From the NCBI GenBank assembly GCA_000499405.2, contig HG738138.1, positions 24,147,097 through 24,211,096 on the forward strand: a DNA stretch of 64,000 nt, given 5' to 3'. Positions 1 through 29,984 of the stretch are shown one piece after another. Within the stretch, counting starts at the first letter, position 1; every line of letters begins with the position of its first letter. The stretch comes from Onchocerca volvulus. Lineage: Eukaryota; Nematoda; Chromadorea; Rhabditida; Onchocercidae. The notes under the pieces are model-generated. The model was not told where the DNA came from and made no database searches. It was given only the letters and a program-made list of their open reading frames with translations. The position numbers and the translations under genes are program-made.

Positions 1-58
1 ACTGGCAAAATATTAGTAACAAATTAGCAATTAACATTTTCAAAACATTTTCTTTCAG

Positions 59-996
59 CTTAAATTTGACTTTATCAAATGCTACTATTTTGATCATTTC
101 AGGTTATCATAAGTTGCTTTTCGAAATAACCTTTAACCTTTTCTTATCATCTTCAAATTATTTCAAATTTCATCGGTTTGTTTAGTTATTAGAAATGAGC
201 TATCAGTTTTTCTCTTCTCATACAGTATCCATTCACATTTGAATAAATTTTTAATGGCATATAAGCCAAGCTGTTTCCGCACCTGCCTTGCATTTTATAG
301 TGGCCATGTGGCCAAATCTCAGATCCCACTGATCTTGCAAAATTATAGCCTAACTCATGGGTAAGTCATCATTTGGAATTATTTTATTAAGACACATGAA
401 GATATTTTTTTCTTCTCTTCTTTTTATCCCTTCCTCTCCCTCCCCTCTCTCTCTCTCTTTCTCTCTCAGAGATTTTCTCTATTGCAATTTCTGTCTTATC
501 AAAATTGCTGATCCAAAATTCACAAATATCCTCATTAAGAAAAGAATCTTTTGATAGCAATCAATTGTATTGGAAAAGCCACAAATCATTCTTTATGATT
601 CTCATTTCGCATAATTTGAATGAATATTCTCCCTTTTTCCTTCGTTTCATGATTTTGTTAATTTTAAGTCATTTGAAAATGAAATTTGAAATTAAACAAA
701 AGACATATTGAAATTATTGTAATAAATATACGAATTTTTGCATACAAACATTTTTGGCAGTCAATAATTTTTAGTTTTTTATTTCAAATTGCGTTTTTTT
801 TCATCTTAGCATCAACAGAGGCGTAGATATTTGCGAACTTCACCATATCATCAAATTATCAAATATCAAATTACCAACAAATTTAGATGATCAAATTCGG
901 ACTCATTTCTATTCGATTTCAATGCTCAAAATTCGTGCTTGTCTACTGCATCTACAACGAAAACAGAATGAAATAATTGAACAAATTCCAGTATAG
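59..996 (+). CDS. C-terminal exons of an unrecognised gene (left end outside window)
   Basis: Three exons splice in frame. Exon A, 59-102, follows a TTTCTTTCAG acceptor and ends before GTTATC. Exon B, 226-360, follows CTCATACAG and ends at a strong GTAAGT donor. Exon C, 810-996, follows TCATCTTAG and ends in TAG at 994-996. The phases agree at both junctions (2 nt plus 1 nt each time), giving about 121 open codons. The peptide has no low-complexity or transmembrane stretch; landmarks are YYFDHFSIHSHLNKF, FYSGHVAKSQIPLIL, NRGVDICELHHIIKL and a basic tail ending EIIEQIPV. I do not recognise the family. The upstream part lies left of the window. Confidence that this is coding rests on three consecutive phase-consistent exons with good splice sites, not on homology. 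It faces the minus-strand RBM4-like gene tail to tail. Confidence 0.6.
410..470 (+). repeat. Pyrimidine (CT-rich) tract
   Basis: An almost pure C/T stretch of about 60 nt with a (TC)n core, lying inside the last intron of the left-edge gene. It ends in CTCTCAG and so looks like a splice acceptor, but no sensible exon follows in the required phase. It is a simple-sequence tract. Confidence 0.7.
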
Positions 997-2422
997 GTAC
1001 TTTCCAGGTCAAAGCACAAAAATGTAAGATATTGATAACCAGAATACTAGTCAATCTTCGAAAATCAACATAGTATCGAGTAAAATGTGTAATATAATTG
1101 GAAAATAAAATTGTATTTAAAAAATCATTCCTCACTTCCATTAATACCAATTGATAAAATGCAGTCAAGATTTCGAAAAAAAAAAAAAAAATCATATTAT
1201 GTAAAATTCTTCGCCTTCTCATATACTTCACTATTATTACTTAATTTCGAATTTTCAAAATTTCTTCACTATGGTTTTCTTTCGTCGCACAAAAATTGTT
1301 TCTGAATAGTTCGATTAATATAGTAAATTTGTTCGAAAAAGAAACAATTTATCATTATCAAAGTACAAAAATACAAAAGATTAGCAGTTAGAATTTTTAG
1401 ACAATCAACACTAAATTAAATGAAATCTGCGATACAACTGAAAATCAAAATTTGAAATGATATTCAAACAATATCTTTGAAAAGTACAGTTCAAAAAATC
1501 AAATATTATCATCAGTTTTCATAAAAATGATAAAAAAAGAGAAGTGAATACCAATAATACGGTAAAAATCTAATTTAAGGAATTTCGAATCGCTTTTTCC
1601 TGCGAATAGCGGCAAATCTAACTCATGGATTACATCAATGATTCAACCCGTCAACCTTCCTTTCTGTTTCAAGTTTTGCGACAGAATTTCAAATCTTTCC
1701 AATCAATTCTAAATCAAACCAGTATCATTTAATGATAAAAACAGAGAACGTTAAAACACAATCAATAAAAGGCTGAAATTTTGACAGCGTATCATAAGCA
1801 CAAGCTCATATGAAATTAAAAATTACTGTAACTTCAGAAATTTAAATTGATGTGAAATTTGAAATTTTCCTTTGACACAGATTTTTTACATAATCATTAA
1901 TACATAACAGCTATACGAATAAGAACTTTTTTTTTTTTAAAGAAAACCAGAAATTTATTAATCTGATATGTTTATGTAGAAAAAAAAAAATCTGTATTAA
2001 GGTTTTTAATCAGTGATTAAGTATTTTCGAAAGTTGTCTTCAATGTGAAATCCAATAATGTGTTCTAACATCACATTTTTAATATTGAAAAGCACTTGCT
2101 GAAAAAGGAAGTCAAACAAAAAAAAGAAGATAATGAATAAACAGCGAAAGGTAAAGAGAGCCGAATGAAATTTATCTGTATAATCCAAAACAAAAGTCAT
2201 GAACCAATGCACAGAGCAAGAAATATATTTTCATAATATAATAGTGTCTATACATAATAATGCCCTCTATCCTAACTTATTAAACTGACTGGTAGTTGTA
2301 AAAAAAAAAAAAAAAAAAAAAAAGAAAAACATATAAAATTACAAAAATTGATGATTCTGAAAAATGACAATATATAAAAAAAAAACACCTACAGCACATT
2401 CAATATTTAAATTTGATATTAG
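997..2422. other. Tail-to-tail intergenic region
   Basis: AT-rich spacer between two convergent genes. It contains homopolymer A/T runs (1177-1190, 1928-1939, 1980-1990 and a long A run near 2301-2323). A weak direct similarity links about 1010-1110 and 1350-1460, both starting with CAAAG-ACAAAAAT. I see no convincing exon; the open frames here are chance products of AT-rich sequence. Confidence 0.6.
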
Positions 2423-5400
2423 TTAAAACAAACGAGCTGGCTGAGAAACAGGCTGTACAGTAGGATAAGCTGCTCCTGTTGCACTGGTATTCACTGCATT
2501 AGCATAAAAATGTGATGCTCCCGTTGTCGAAGGATAAGTTACTGTTGCTGCTGAAGTTGATCCTAGAGATGAATTCCTGAAATTTTAAAAGAGAAATGAG
2601 ATTTGTCATGAATTAGCATGAAAATTTTATGGCGCCGATACAACTGCGAAAAATCGTTTGCAAACGTTTAAGCGCAACGCCAAATACATGTTTTCGAGAT
2701 GAAAGCGTGTGTGATAGATTGGGACCACACCGAATATGTCATTTCGTATGAATCCGAAAGTATATAGATGACTTTAAACTCACGACAAACTTCTGTTAAT
2801 GCAAATTATAAAATTTCGATAAAAGCGTAAGATGATGGTGATTGAAAAAATCGCCATGAATATCCTTAGTTTTTACGCGTTATACTACACTTCCTCGTAA
2901 AAGAAAATAATCTACTGTTTTTACCCACTTAATCAAGCAGTTAATAATTTAATAGAAATGACGAATCTTAACTGGGATCTATTTTCCAAAATTCCATATT
3001 TACCAATATTTTATAAAAATAAACATCCTCATGAAACGTATTTCTTAAAACAGTATCCTGTTGAGTGTTTAAAACAAGGAAAGGAGGCTATTTGCTAAGA
3101 TAAAAACCTATATCACACACTTAATAAATGAACTGATAAAATTTCAAGGGGATAATAATGAAAATCACCTGATATGATGGAAAATAAACATGAAATTAGT
3201 AAAAACGTTGGAGGCTGAATTTTCGATATACTTAGCGAATTAATGAAAGTTGACGTTTAACTTACTTATACGAAGCACACGAAATGTGGGAAATTTTCGC
3301 TTACATTAAATATTTCACCTCTATTATTATCAATTGTTCAACTAACCACAAAAAGATGACAAGAAATAATTCCGTTAGAACGCAGCAAGTTTCGAAGTCT
3401 AACTTTTCAGGCACAGAAAAATAGTCCTCAGTGCACTCAAATTTTCATAAACGAGTCTTGATAAGCATTACGAAAAGGCTCATTCGAGTTGCTTCTCTAC
3501 TGTTTTGCATAAGCTATCAGTTATATTCAGACATGTTGCATACAATCTAACGGTATTACATCATGTCTATATTGTGGTTGAGTTGAAATATAAACAAATA
3601 TCTGCACGTTCAGCATTTAGCTACGCGTCTGCGAAACTTGCTATTGTATTCAGATGAATGCACACGTCACCTAACTCTTATTCTCTGCTTCGAACTACGA
3701 AATTTTATGAAAAATGTGAAAAAGTTGGACAGAACTGTTGCACGTTATATTGTAGCGCAGTTGGCGGGGGAGTGCTGTAAATATTGTTGGCAGCATATGG
3801 AGCCTGCAGCGGTGCAACTGATATTGACGGTAACGCATGGGCTCTAGCTTTGACTTCCTTTGTTAATCGATCCCGAAAATAGAAATATTTCGTTCGCGAC
3901 TCCATGTATTGCTCGTATAATGGAAATAGATCACTAAAAAAACATTATTTTTAAAAAATAAAGGAAAAGCAAAATTAAAAAAACTGAAAACTTCAACTTC
4001 AAAATCAATAATGTTAAAATATGAAACGAAAGACGTAGCAGGCGACGACTAACCATAATTCTGCAACACTCCGAAAAAAAAAAAAAGATAAATTGCAACT
4101 GTGTACAAGCAATTATTCTATTAAAAAGATAAAGCCATGTTAACAATCCAGAAAATGAGATATATTTTTCAGGAGTTAGTCAGAGAAACCATAACTGAAC
4201 TTAATTTTAAAAAATTTTCTTGAATTTAGTCCACAAAAGAAAGACATGCTTCAAAAATTTTTTGAGAAGACGATAAAAAATCTTACCAATCTAAGGGTCT
4301 CGGTAATTCAGGATCTGGATCAATCCGTGTTCCAGGAGTACCCGAACCTGCTGCATATGCAAATGCACCGGGTGCATTAGCATCATGTCCTGGTGCATAA
4401 GATGGAGATTCCACAGCAATGCTGTAAAAGAGTCGAAAACTGTTGAGTATTTAAATTGTGAATAATACATCAAAAGAGTTCCAAATTATTTCCCACCTTC
4501 ATCAATTTTAACCACTTTTGGCTAGGAATATTTTGAGTGATAATTTACTTAGCGCTCAGAACCAATTTAATAAATACTTTCTCAAAATATGTTTTCATAT
4601 AATCGCTAATTGCATAAACAAAATCCCCTTAAAAACATCGAAAAGTTTAATTCATCGAAGCAATCCAAAGAACGTACACTCCATCCCCAATAAAACGTTT
4701 CTGTTCTGGACCACTTAAACAACTTGCATTAGCTACACGTTTCAAATTGGCATTTGCAGGATCACTTGGACATTGTGGAGTTTTGTGGTCAACTGCTCCA
4801 CATCGATAACAACGCTTATCCATGCCCGGTTCTTTCCGCAACTTCGATGTTGATCTATAAAAATTTGTGTGAATAAATTATTTCTTTTTTTTTTTTTTTT
4901 TTCAATATCGAAAATCAGAAATCACTTCAACAAACCAATAATTTTAGTCACCGCGATTTTCATATATTCAACAGCACTTTTTGCAAGTGCCCAAACTATC
5001 AAAGGATAAGCTTTGAATAAATTAAATGAAACGGTTTGGTACTCTATTGTGAAATGTCTTTTTGAAAGTCTATGCATAATTGCTTTTGTTGTATAATTTC
5101 ATTACTAAGAAGGAGCACTTTACTGAATGGTCTTAATCCTTAGAAAAAAAAAAGACAAATGTTGTAAAGTAACCTTCGTATATTAATCGCTTTTCCTTCT
5201 AAAATGTAGCCATCCAATTTTTCAATAGCTGTTCGAGCATCGGATTCTTCTGGCACATGCTAAAAAAATGTAAAATCTCGATACTTTTCCATGCATAGAA
5301 ATCTTTTTAAATCAAGCACACTTTTTATATTTCTCTTCTACTGTTCACTGGTCCGTCCCTAATCGTATCATGTTCCAATTTTTCTTACCAAACCATTATC

Positions 5401-5546
5401 TGTAATCAAATTTTCTAGTAACGAACAACAAATGCGTAATCCTTGATCACATCACACTCGTTAACAACAACAAATTGAGAAAAAAGTTGCCGAAGTCGCA
5501 TCGAATCAACGCCATCTGGTAAACCACCTACGAACAATTTCACCAT
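2423..5546 (-). CDS. RBM4/Lark-like RNA-binding protein (RRM + CCHC zinc knuckle)
   Basis: Predicted nuclear RNA-binding protein of the RBM4/Lark family (splicing and translational control). Exons: 5427-5546, 5174-5259, 4678-4854, 4287-4421, 3736-3933 and 2423-2576. The N-terminus is an RRM with RNP2 KLFVGGLP and RNP1 KDYAFVHV. It is followed by a retroviral-type CCHC knuckle, CYRCGAVDHKTPQC (C-x2-C-x4-H-x4-C), in exon 3, the order seen in RBM4/Lark after the RRMs. Only one RRM is found, where vertebrate RBM4 and fly Lark have two. The C-terminal half is rich in A, P, S, Y and T. The start ATG sits 10 nt after an AATTTCAG acceptor, probably a trans-splice site. The last junction (3736 to 2576, donor GTTCTG) is weak; reading on gives an alternative stop at 3705, so the final exon is less certain. 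Confidence 0.82.
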
Positions 5547-6306
5547 AATTGAACTCCTGAAATTGCTTAATGTGAAAAGCAGAATAATGCACGCCGAACG
5601 ATCTTTACTCCATTAAGTAGCACGAAGCTATAAAATTCTACCACAGCGATCTACTTTTCCAGTGATATCATCAATGCCAACTGCTTTGGGAAAGTAATTG
5701 TACAGTTGAAACATGATTCCTTCCTACGAATTGTAAATCTTATAGATTCAAAGTTCCTAGTGCTCTTTTTAGCCAAAAGTCTGAATCGATTTAACTATAG
5801 TACTCCAGTCTCAAAAAGGAAGAGTGAAGTACTACAGCTCATTCTCTCATAACTTTCAACCAAAAATTTGAATAAAAAAATTCATGAAAGTATATTTTCC
5901 AGTGATGGAAACAAAGATGAAAAATTGCAAGAAATTAAAAATAAACTGATTTAATGAAAATGTTTGATTTTTCACAAACATATAAAGAAAATGGTGCAGA
6001 GAAAAAAACAGTATAATATATGCAAAGGTCAAAACTAAAAAGAATATAATGATCGGATAGTTGCGTTCCACCCACGAAAAACTCAAAATCATGACCGTAA
6101 ATCAGAAATTTTTATAACAGTAGCGAAAATTAGACAGAATTTTTCTCTAATCAATAATTTTTTTTGTAATAACAAAATTTTTTTCAAACGCATGGATGAT
6201 TCAACAAAAAATAAGTCTAAACCATCGATGAATATGATAAACGAAGCAATTTCTTTTCAACAAATGCTGTATTTAATAAAAAAAATCTTCGAATATTGTC
6301 TTCGAC
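5547..6306. other. Spacer between RBM4-like gene and dpy-30
   Basis: AT-rich spacer of about 760 nt between two genes on the same (minus) strand. It holds a probable trans-splice acceptor at 5557-5559 and a 28-codon minus-strand ORF at 5628-5714 (peptide begins MFQLYNYFPKAVGIDD). Splicing that ORF into the RBM4-like first exon runs into a stop, so it is at best a short upstream ORF. The spacing is compatible with an operon, but dpy-30 would then be the upstream gene. Confidence 0.5.
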
Positions 6307-8824
6307 TTAATGATTGGATTCATTCTGCTGTTGCTGTTGACTGAATGACGTCGAAAAACGATCCTTTTCCTTGAGTAAATAGTTGGCAAGATATTCGATC
6401 GGATTTGGTGGACGTTCTTTGGCTAATGCTCCCAGAGCTTGCAACAGAATGGGGACAACAGTCTGATCTAGATACTGACGCGTCGGGATGGTAGTACTTG
6501 CTGCAGTCGCAGCATCACCACTTCCACTCTCTCCACCAACCTGAAAACCAGAAAAAAAAATCAATAATGTATAGACACGATTTATCCAGCAGACCCTTCG
6601 AAGTAGTAATAATTCAGTAGTATCGAAGCTCAGCATCATGTAAGATTCAGAAGTTTCAAACATAACAAGATAATGCATGCTTAACGAGCTCTTGACTGCT
6701 TACATGTAGATGTTTTTTGAGAAATTTAATGCCTACATTTTTATTGATATACTAGCTGGACTCAGCTAGTTTATATAAATAAAAATGTAAATATTTGTTT
6801 GTCCAAAGTCTTAAATCTCTGAAAGTTCTAACCAGTTGCTTGCAATTTTGACACAACGTTTCATTTGAACAAATACATGTTTTTATATGATTTTTATACA
6901 CAAGCGTTGGTTTGGCTCAGCCTGATTAAGTGAAGAAGAAAGTAAAGAGAAAGAAATATGTTTATACTGTTTTGGAGAAAAATCTGATATTTTTTAATTC
7001 GATTTACTTAACTTTTTTTTTTTTCGGCATCTTTCCAATTTCCAGCAATTGATGTGAGAATATATCAGCTGACCGATCGTTTTGCAGTTGGCCACGCATA
7101 TTTATAAAGCACGTTTTTATCTGTCACACTCGTTTTTGAGGCATTCTTTGCTTGTTTCGCACGTTCACTGAACGCGATCGTAATGCTCGGAACTGTGCAT
7201 CCACAAGTATTACTACACATCGCTCTGCTGCTTCATTGTGGAAAAAAATCTGATCGAACTGTATAATTTAATCTGTCGTTCGGTTAGACTGAAGACTGCT
7301 TCTTCTTGCTATTGTCATTCCGATAATGCAACAATAGAAATCGTTTTAATACTCACTATTTTGCCGTATCTTCCATTTGTCGTTTCCCTTCCGCTCTATT
7401 CTTACTGTCGCTTCTGTTGAATTGTTGCTTGTGTCGTTGAACTCTGGCTCTTACTGCCATCGAACTTTCCTCGAAATTGACTTGTGACTGAACTTGAATC
7501 CTACTGCCATCGAACTATGTGAGTAAAATTGACCCAAGCTCCGCAGTCCGGACCTTTTAAATCCTTCGGGACTCCTCCTCCTCCAGCATGTCGCCTAATG
7601 GTTGGTTACCTCACTTTGTTTATCAGTAAATCGGAGCGTTTTGGCGGTAAACATGTTTATCGTTTCGGCTTGTTGACCTTTTCGGTTTCAAAGGGATCGC
7701 GCTGCTTAACTTTGTTTACCATGAATGCATCTTTAACTTCGCCAACATCTTCCCGCCATTTGATCTTTTCATCATAAATAATGAGAGAATAATTCGGATG
7801 AAGGGAATAAAAAGGTAAATATAGATAGGAGGGAGGGGGTGAAAGTAGTAAGAAAGTGGTAAAATGGGAAAACAATAAGGAAGGGGAGAAGAAAAAGAGG
7901 AAAAGGAAAAAGTCATCAAAAAAAAAAAATGCTTTTACCTGCTATAGGAATAACATGTATATAATATTGGTGAGAACTCTTGGAGATTTAAGATTTGGAG
8001 CAACGAACATTTGTATTTTTATTTATATAGATTTCTTTAATCCCAATGAAAAATCAATGTAAAACTTCATCTATTACAGTTTTCACAGAACAAAGAAAAA
8101 TAACAGGAAAAAAGGAAAAAGATTTTGTCGATGAAAAGAAATGAAATGAAATGAAGAGAAAAGTAAGTCAAAATTATATACCTGAGGTGCATCCTTCTTT
8201 TCCGACTCTGCAATTGATTCTGTGTTTTCAGAAATAGCTGAAGGATGAGATACTGTATTATCTACTGCTTTTGTTGCTTCCTCTTGAGTTGGTGTCTCTT
8301 CCTAAAACAAGAATACCTGTCATCAATTTAAAATAAGACTTACCAGCTATTGTTCTCCTCACTAATAGATGGACGTTATACACTGCAGTTTAGATGAAAG
8401 TCACGCATTATTAAATAAAAATATTCTGAACTGGGAAAAAAATAAGACTATCGGAGGCTTGGGAGGAACATTAAAATGATGCATTATTGACGAAAAATAA
8501 AAGATTTGCATGATGAGGGGGAAATTCTTGCTCAAAACAGGGAAGGGCGAATCTGATTTGAACGTCTCAACATGACTGAGAATTTATACCCAGAAATGAC
8601 AGAACCTGTTGTTTCGTTATGTAATATCAATTACTTGATATCATGAGCGAATCATTTTTGTTTTTCAGAATGAGTAATGAAACTTCATTGAAATTTAAAT
8701 TTCTTTTTTTTCCTTAAATCACCTTTTTCGTTTCCTCAACTTTCTGTTGGTTGACCTCTTCAATTTGTTCTTTCATCTGTTCTGATTCTGCAGTAGGCGT
8801 TTCCGTTACTTCCATAGCAGACAT
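6307..8824 (-). CDS. dpy-30: DPY-30, core subunit of COMPASS/MLL H3K4 methyltransferase complexes
   Basis: DPY-30 binds ASH2 in SET1/MLL (COMPASS) complexes and supports histone H3 lysine 4 methylation; in Caenorhabditis it is also required for dosage compensation. Three exons: 8723-8824 (34 codons), 8182-8301 (40 codons) and 6307-6540 (77 codons plus TAA), giving about 151 aa. The C-terminal exon contains the whole Dpy-30 dimerisation/docking helix pair: [19 protein letters not shown], then [19 protein letters not shown] and KEKDR, very close to the family consensus. The first two exons encode an acidic, Glu/Thr/Ser-rich disordered N-terminus, longer than in the 99-aa human protein. A short polyQ (QQQQQ) lies near the C-terminus. 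The ATG is 1 nt after CTTCAG and 17 nt after ATTTCAG, either of which could accept a spliced leader. Intron 2 (1.64 kb) carries transposon-like sequence. Confidence 0.97.
6751..6905. mobile_element. Possible DNA-transposon/Helitron-like remnant in dpy-30 intron 2
   Basis: Begins with a perfect 8-bp stem hairpin, ACTAGCTG-GACT-CAGCTAGT (6751-6770), then an AT-rich leader and text such as TTTGTTTGTCCAAAGTC and GACACAACGTTTCATTTG. That style of sequence (a 'tttgt.tgtcc..agtc' leader, then '..ttgacacaacgtt') resembles the terminal regions of interspersed elements in many invertebrates. No transposase frame is present. The class is a guess. Confidence 0.3.
7020..7795 (+). mobile_element. LTR-like insertion in dpy-30 intron 2 (possible solo LTR / retroelement fragment)
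   Basis: This block is clearly richer in G+C and CpG (GATCG, ACGCG, GTCGTT) than the flanking intron. It has a TATA-like TTTATAAAGC at 7101-7110 and a 15-bp direct repeat TACTGCCATCGAACT at 7452-7466 and 7502-7516, exactly 50 bp apart. It has short open frames but no recognisable gag or pol motif. These traits suit a solo LTR or the 5' end of an LTR element of the Pao/BEL or Gypsy type that occur in nematodes. I could not define its termini or a target-site duplication. Confidence 0.35.
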
Positions 8825-10567
8825 TCTGAAGCGTCGAACTGCTGAAATAATACAGAAAGATCATTCGACATTAAAAATGTAGTTGGCGAAAAAAAATCGA
8901 TAGTACTTATTCAAGCCTCCACAAATGTACTTTGTCCCCATCTTCTCATTAAATCGAGAAGTAAATACAATAACTGACCGTCAATATTTTGCGAAAATAA
9001 CCCCCTCCACTCACAATCCAATCAACCAAAAACCTATTACAATGACAACTCAAATCAAACTATTGGCCTCTATAAGAAATAACAGGGGACGTTATGAAAT
9101 AATTCCGTCTCCTCGTTGAATATTTCATCCGGAAGCTGTTTGCTAACCGGAAATATTTTTATGGATTTGTTTTTTCTTTTTTCTTTAATGATATGTTATC
9201 TATAACGTTTGTGTAGTGTTGTTGGGAATAAACGAAGATATATAGCGAGAGAAATCTTTTCAGGAGGAATTTTCCGGATTGTGTCATCAATATTAACTTT
9301 CTTTATAAAACTCATATCTCAATTTCTGCTGCATTCATCGATTCTCCTTCCCTAATATAGGTTTTCTTTTTCTGCTAGGCCTTTTATCTTCATAATGATA
9401 CTTTTTTCCCAATTGGCTAATTCTTGCACTGATTATGGATAGACTATCTTTTGGCCGTCATTGTGATATTTTACTAGATTCATGATTTTCCCTATTTTTA
9501 TAGATGCAAATGAGAAAATTTTAATTGAAAATTTCTTCTTCTCCCTCTTTGGCCTTATTTTCTCATCTTTTTTGCATTTTAAACAAATCTCTTCTAAGGA
9601 AACGCAGTAAACATACTGGTATCATCAGTGATTTCAATGGAATGAGCTGAAAACTTTTTAAAAAAATGACGACAGATGTGATAACAAATGTTTAAAAAAT
9701 CAATTAGCATAAACTTTATCATATGAGAAAGAAAATTGAACTAATTATCATTCAAAATTAAAATTAGAATGAAATTCAGAATAATTTTTTGCAAAAATAA
9801 TCATACCATTACAAAACGTCCAACCACTGCTCATTGTATTGATTTTAAGAAACTATTTTTATAATCCGAATTTCGCCTTGGAACTTAAAATTTTTATTCA
9901 AATTTATTTCTCCAAAAATTTGAATAATCGAAACTTTGGCTTTTTTTTTTTTTTTTTTGCTTTAGTAAAATTAGCAATTTGGAGACGAAATAAGCAATGC
10001 ATTGTAAGGAATTAATGTAAGTATAAAATGAAATTTTAACTGAAATAAATCTGAACTTACTTGATGTGAATTAGGACTTATTTAATATAGAATTAAAAAT
10101 GGAGATTGTGAATTTCGGAAATATGATTAAAATCAATATTGTTGAAACCATTTCATAACAGATTAAAAAGTTCATTACTATATATTATATACTAATTAAT
10201 GAGTAGCACTGTCATTTCAGACATTAACAAAAAAATCAAAAAATAGAATTTGAATACACAATATAGTTATGAACTTTCGAAGCAAAGGTTGAAATAGAAC
10301 ACGATTTTCTACAATTGCCGCAATTTGAATCATTCATGTCTTCGATTCAAAATTAGAAAAGCATTATAAACAATCAAAAAATTTCAATACCTAAATGAAA
10401 CTTTTCCTTTTCGTTATTTTTTTTTCGTTATTTGGATTCATTTTTGAAAAAATAGAATAAATAATGCTTCTCTCATTTGGAATATTTGTTCTTCCCAATT
10501 TCAGATGATGGATGACGAATTAATCGAACAATTGATATTATTGTCCAATTTTTAACGAACAAGAAAT
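8825..10567. promoter_or_regulatory. Head-to-head intergenic region (dpy-30 / BLTP2)
   Basis: About 1.7 kb between divergent genes, so it must hold both promoters. Splice acceptors that could take a spliced leader lie at 8826-8828 and 8842-8844 (dpy-30 side) and at 10502-10504 (BLTP2 side). It also holds a T run at about 9940-9957. No TATA box or conserved element can be singled out by eye. Confidence 0.5.
10505..10555 (+). promoter_or_regulatory. Upstream ORF in the BLTP2 leader
   Basis: Directly after the CCAATTTCAG acceptor at 10502-10504 comes ATGATGGATG, opening a 16-codon frame (MMDDELIEQLILLSNF) that ends in TAA 12 nt before the BLTP2 ATG. If the leader is trans-spliced here, ribosomes meet this ORF first. 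It has no GT donor that would splice it into the main frame. Confidence 0.45.
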
Positions 10568-29641
<19,074 letters not shown>

Positions 29642-29984
29642 TAATTATTGTAACGTCTTTTCAATGAATCCAGGGCAATTATCTCAAATTGTGATTTGGC
29701 TGCATTTGTACATTTGTTAGCATATTTTTTACAATTTAATTTATTTTTCCAAGGTCTCCTAGTCTATCATCTCCGGTGTTGTCAGTAAAGCGCATAACAA
29801 ATACAAAAATAACAATAACAAATAGGATTAGTGTAAATTATTAATAAAATGAAAACATAATAGAATTATTTTTAACTTTCATGGCAGTTAGACATGCAAT
29901 AGTGTTTAGTTATGAACATTGTTTCTAATAAAAAGAATCCCTATATGATATATGATATCAAATTCAACTTAGAATAGTTAATTG
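29642..29984. other. Tail-to-tail spacer BLTP2 / uS2m
   Basis: A compact 343-nt convergent spacer that must contain both 3' UTRs. AATAAA-type signals for the plus strand occur near 29841 (TTAATAAAATG) and 29926 (AATAAAAAG); a minus-strand candidate is TTTATT near 29740. No gene is seen. Confidence 0.5.

Noticed and set aside
1005..1460. Weak direct similarity between 1010-1110 and 1350-1460
   Set aside because: Too diverged and AT rich to separate from chance by eye; mentioned only in the intergenic note.
5628..5714. 28-codon minus-strand ORF upstream of the RBM4-like gene
   Set aside because: Splicing from its GTAGAA donor into the next acceptor gives an immediate stop, and there is no independent support for a gene.
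7529..7777. Plus-strand 82-codon ORF in the dpy-30 intron
   Set aside because: Lies in the LTR-like block, has no recognised motif and overlaps other frames of similar length; kept only as part of the possible element.
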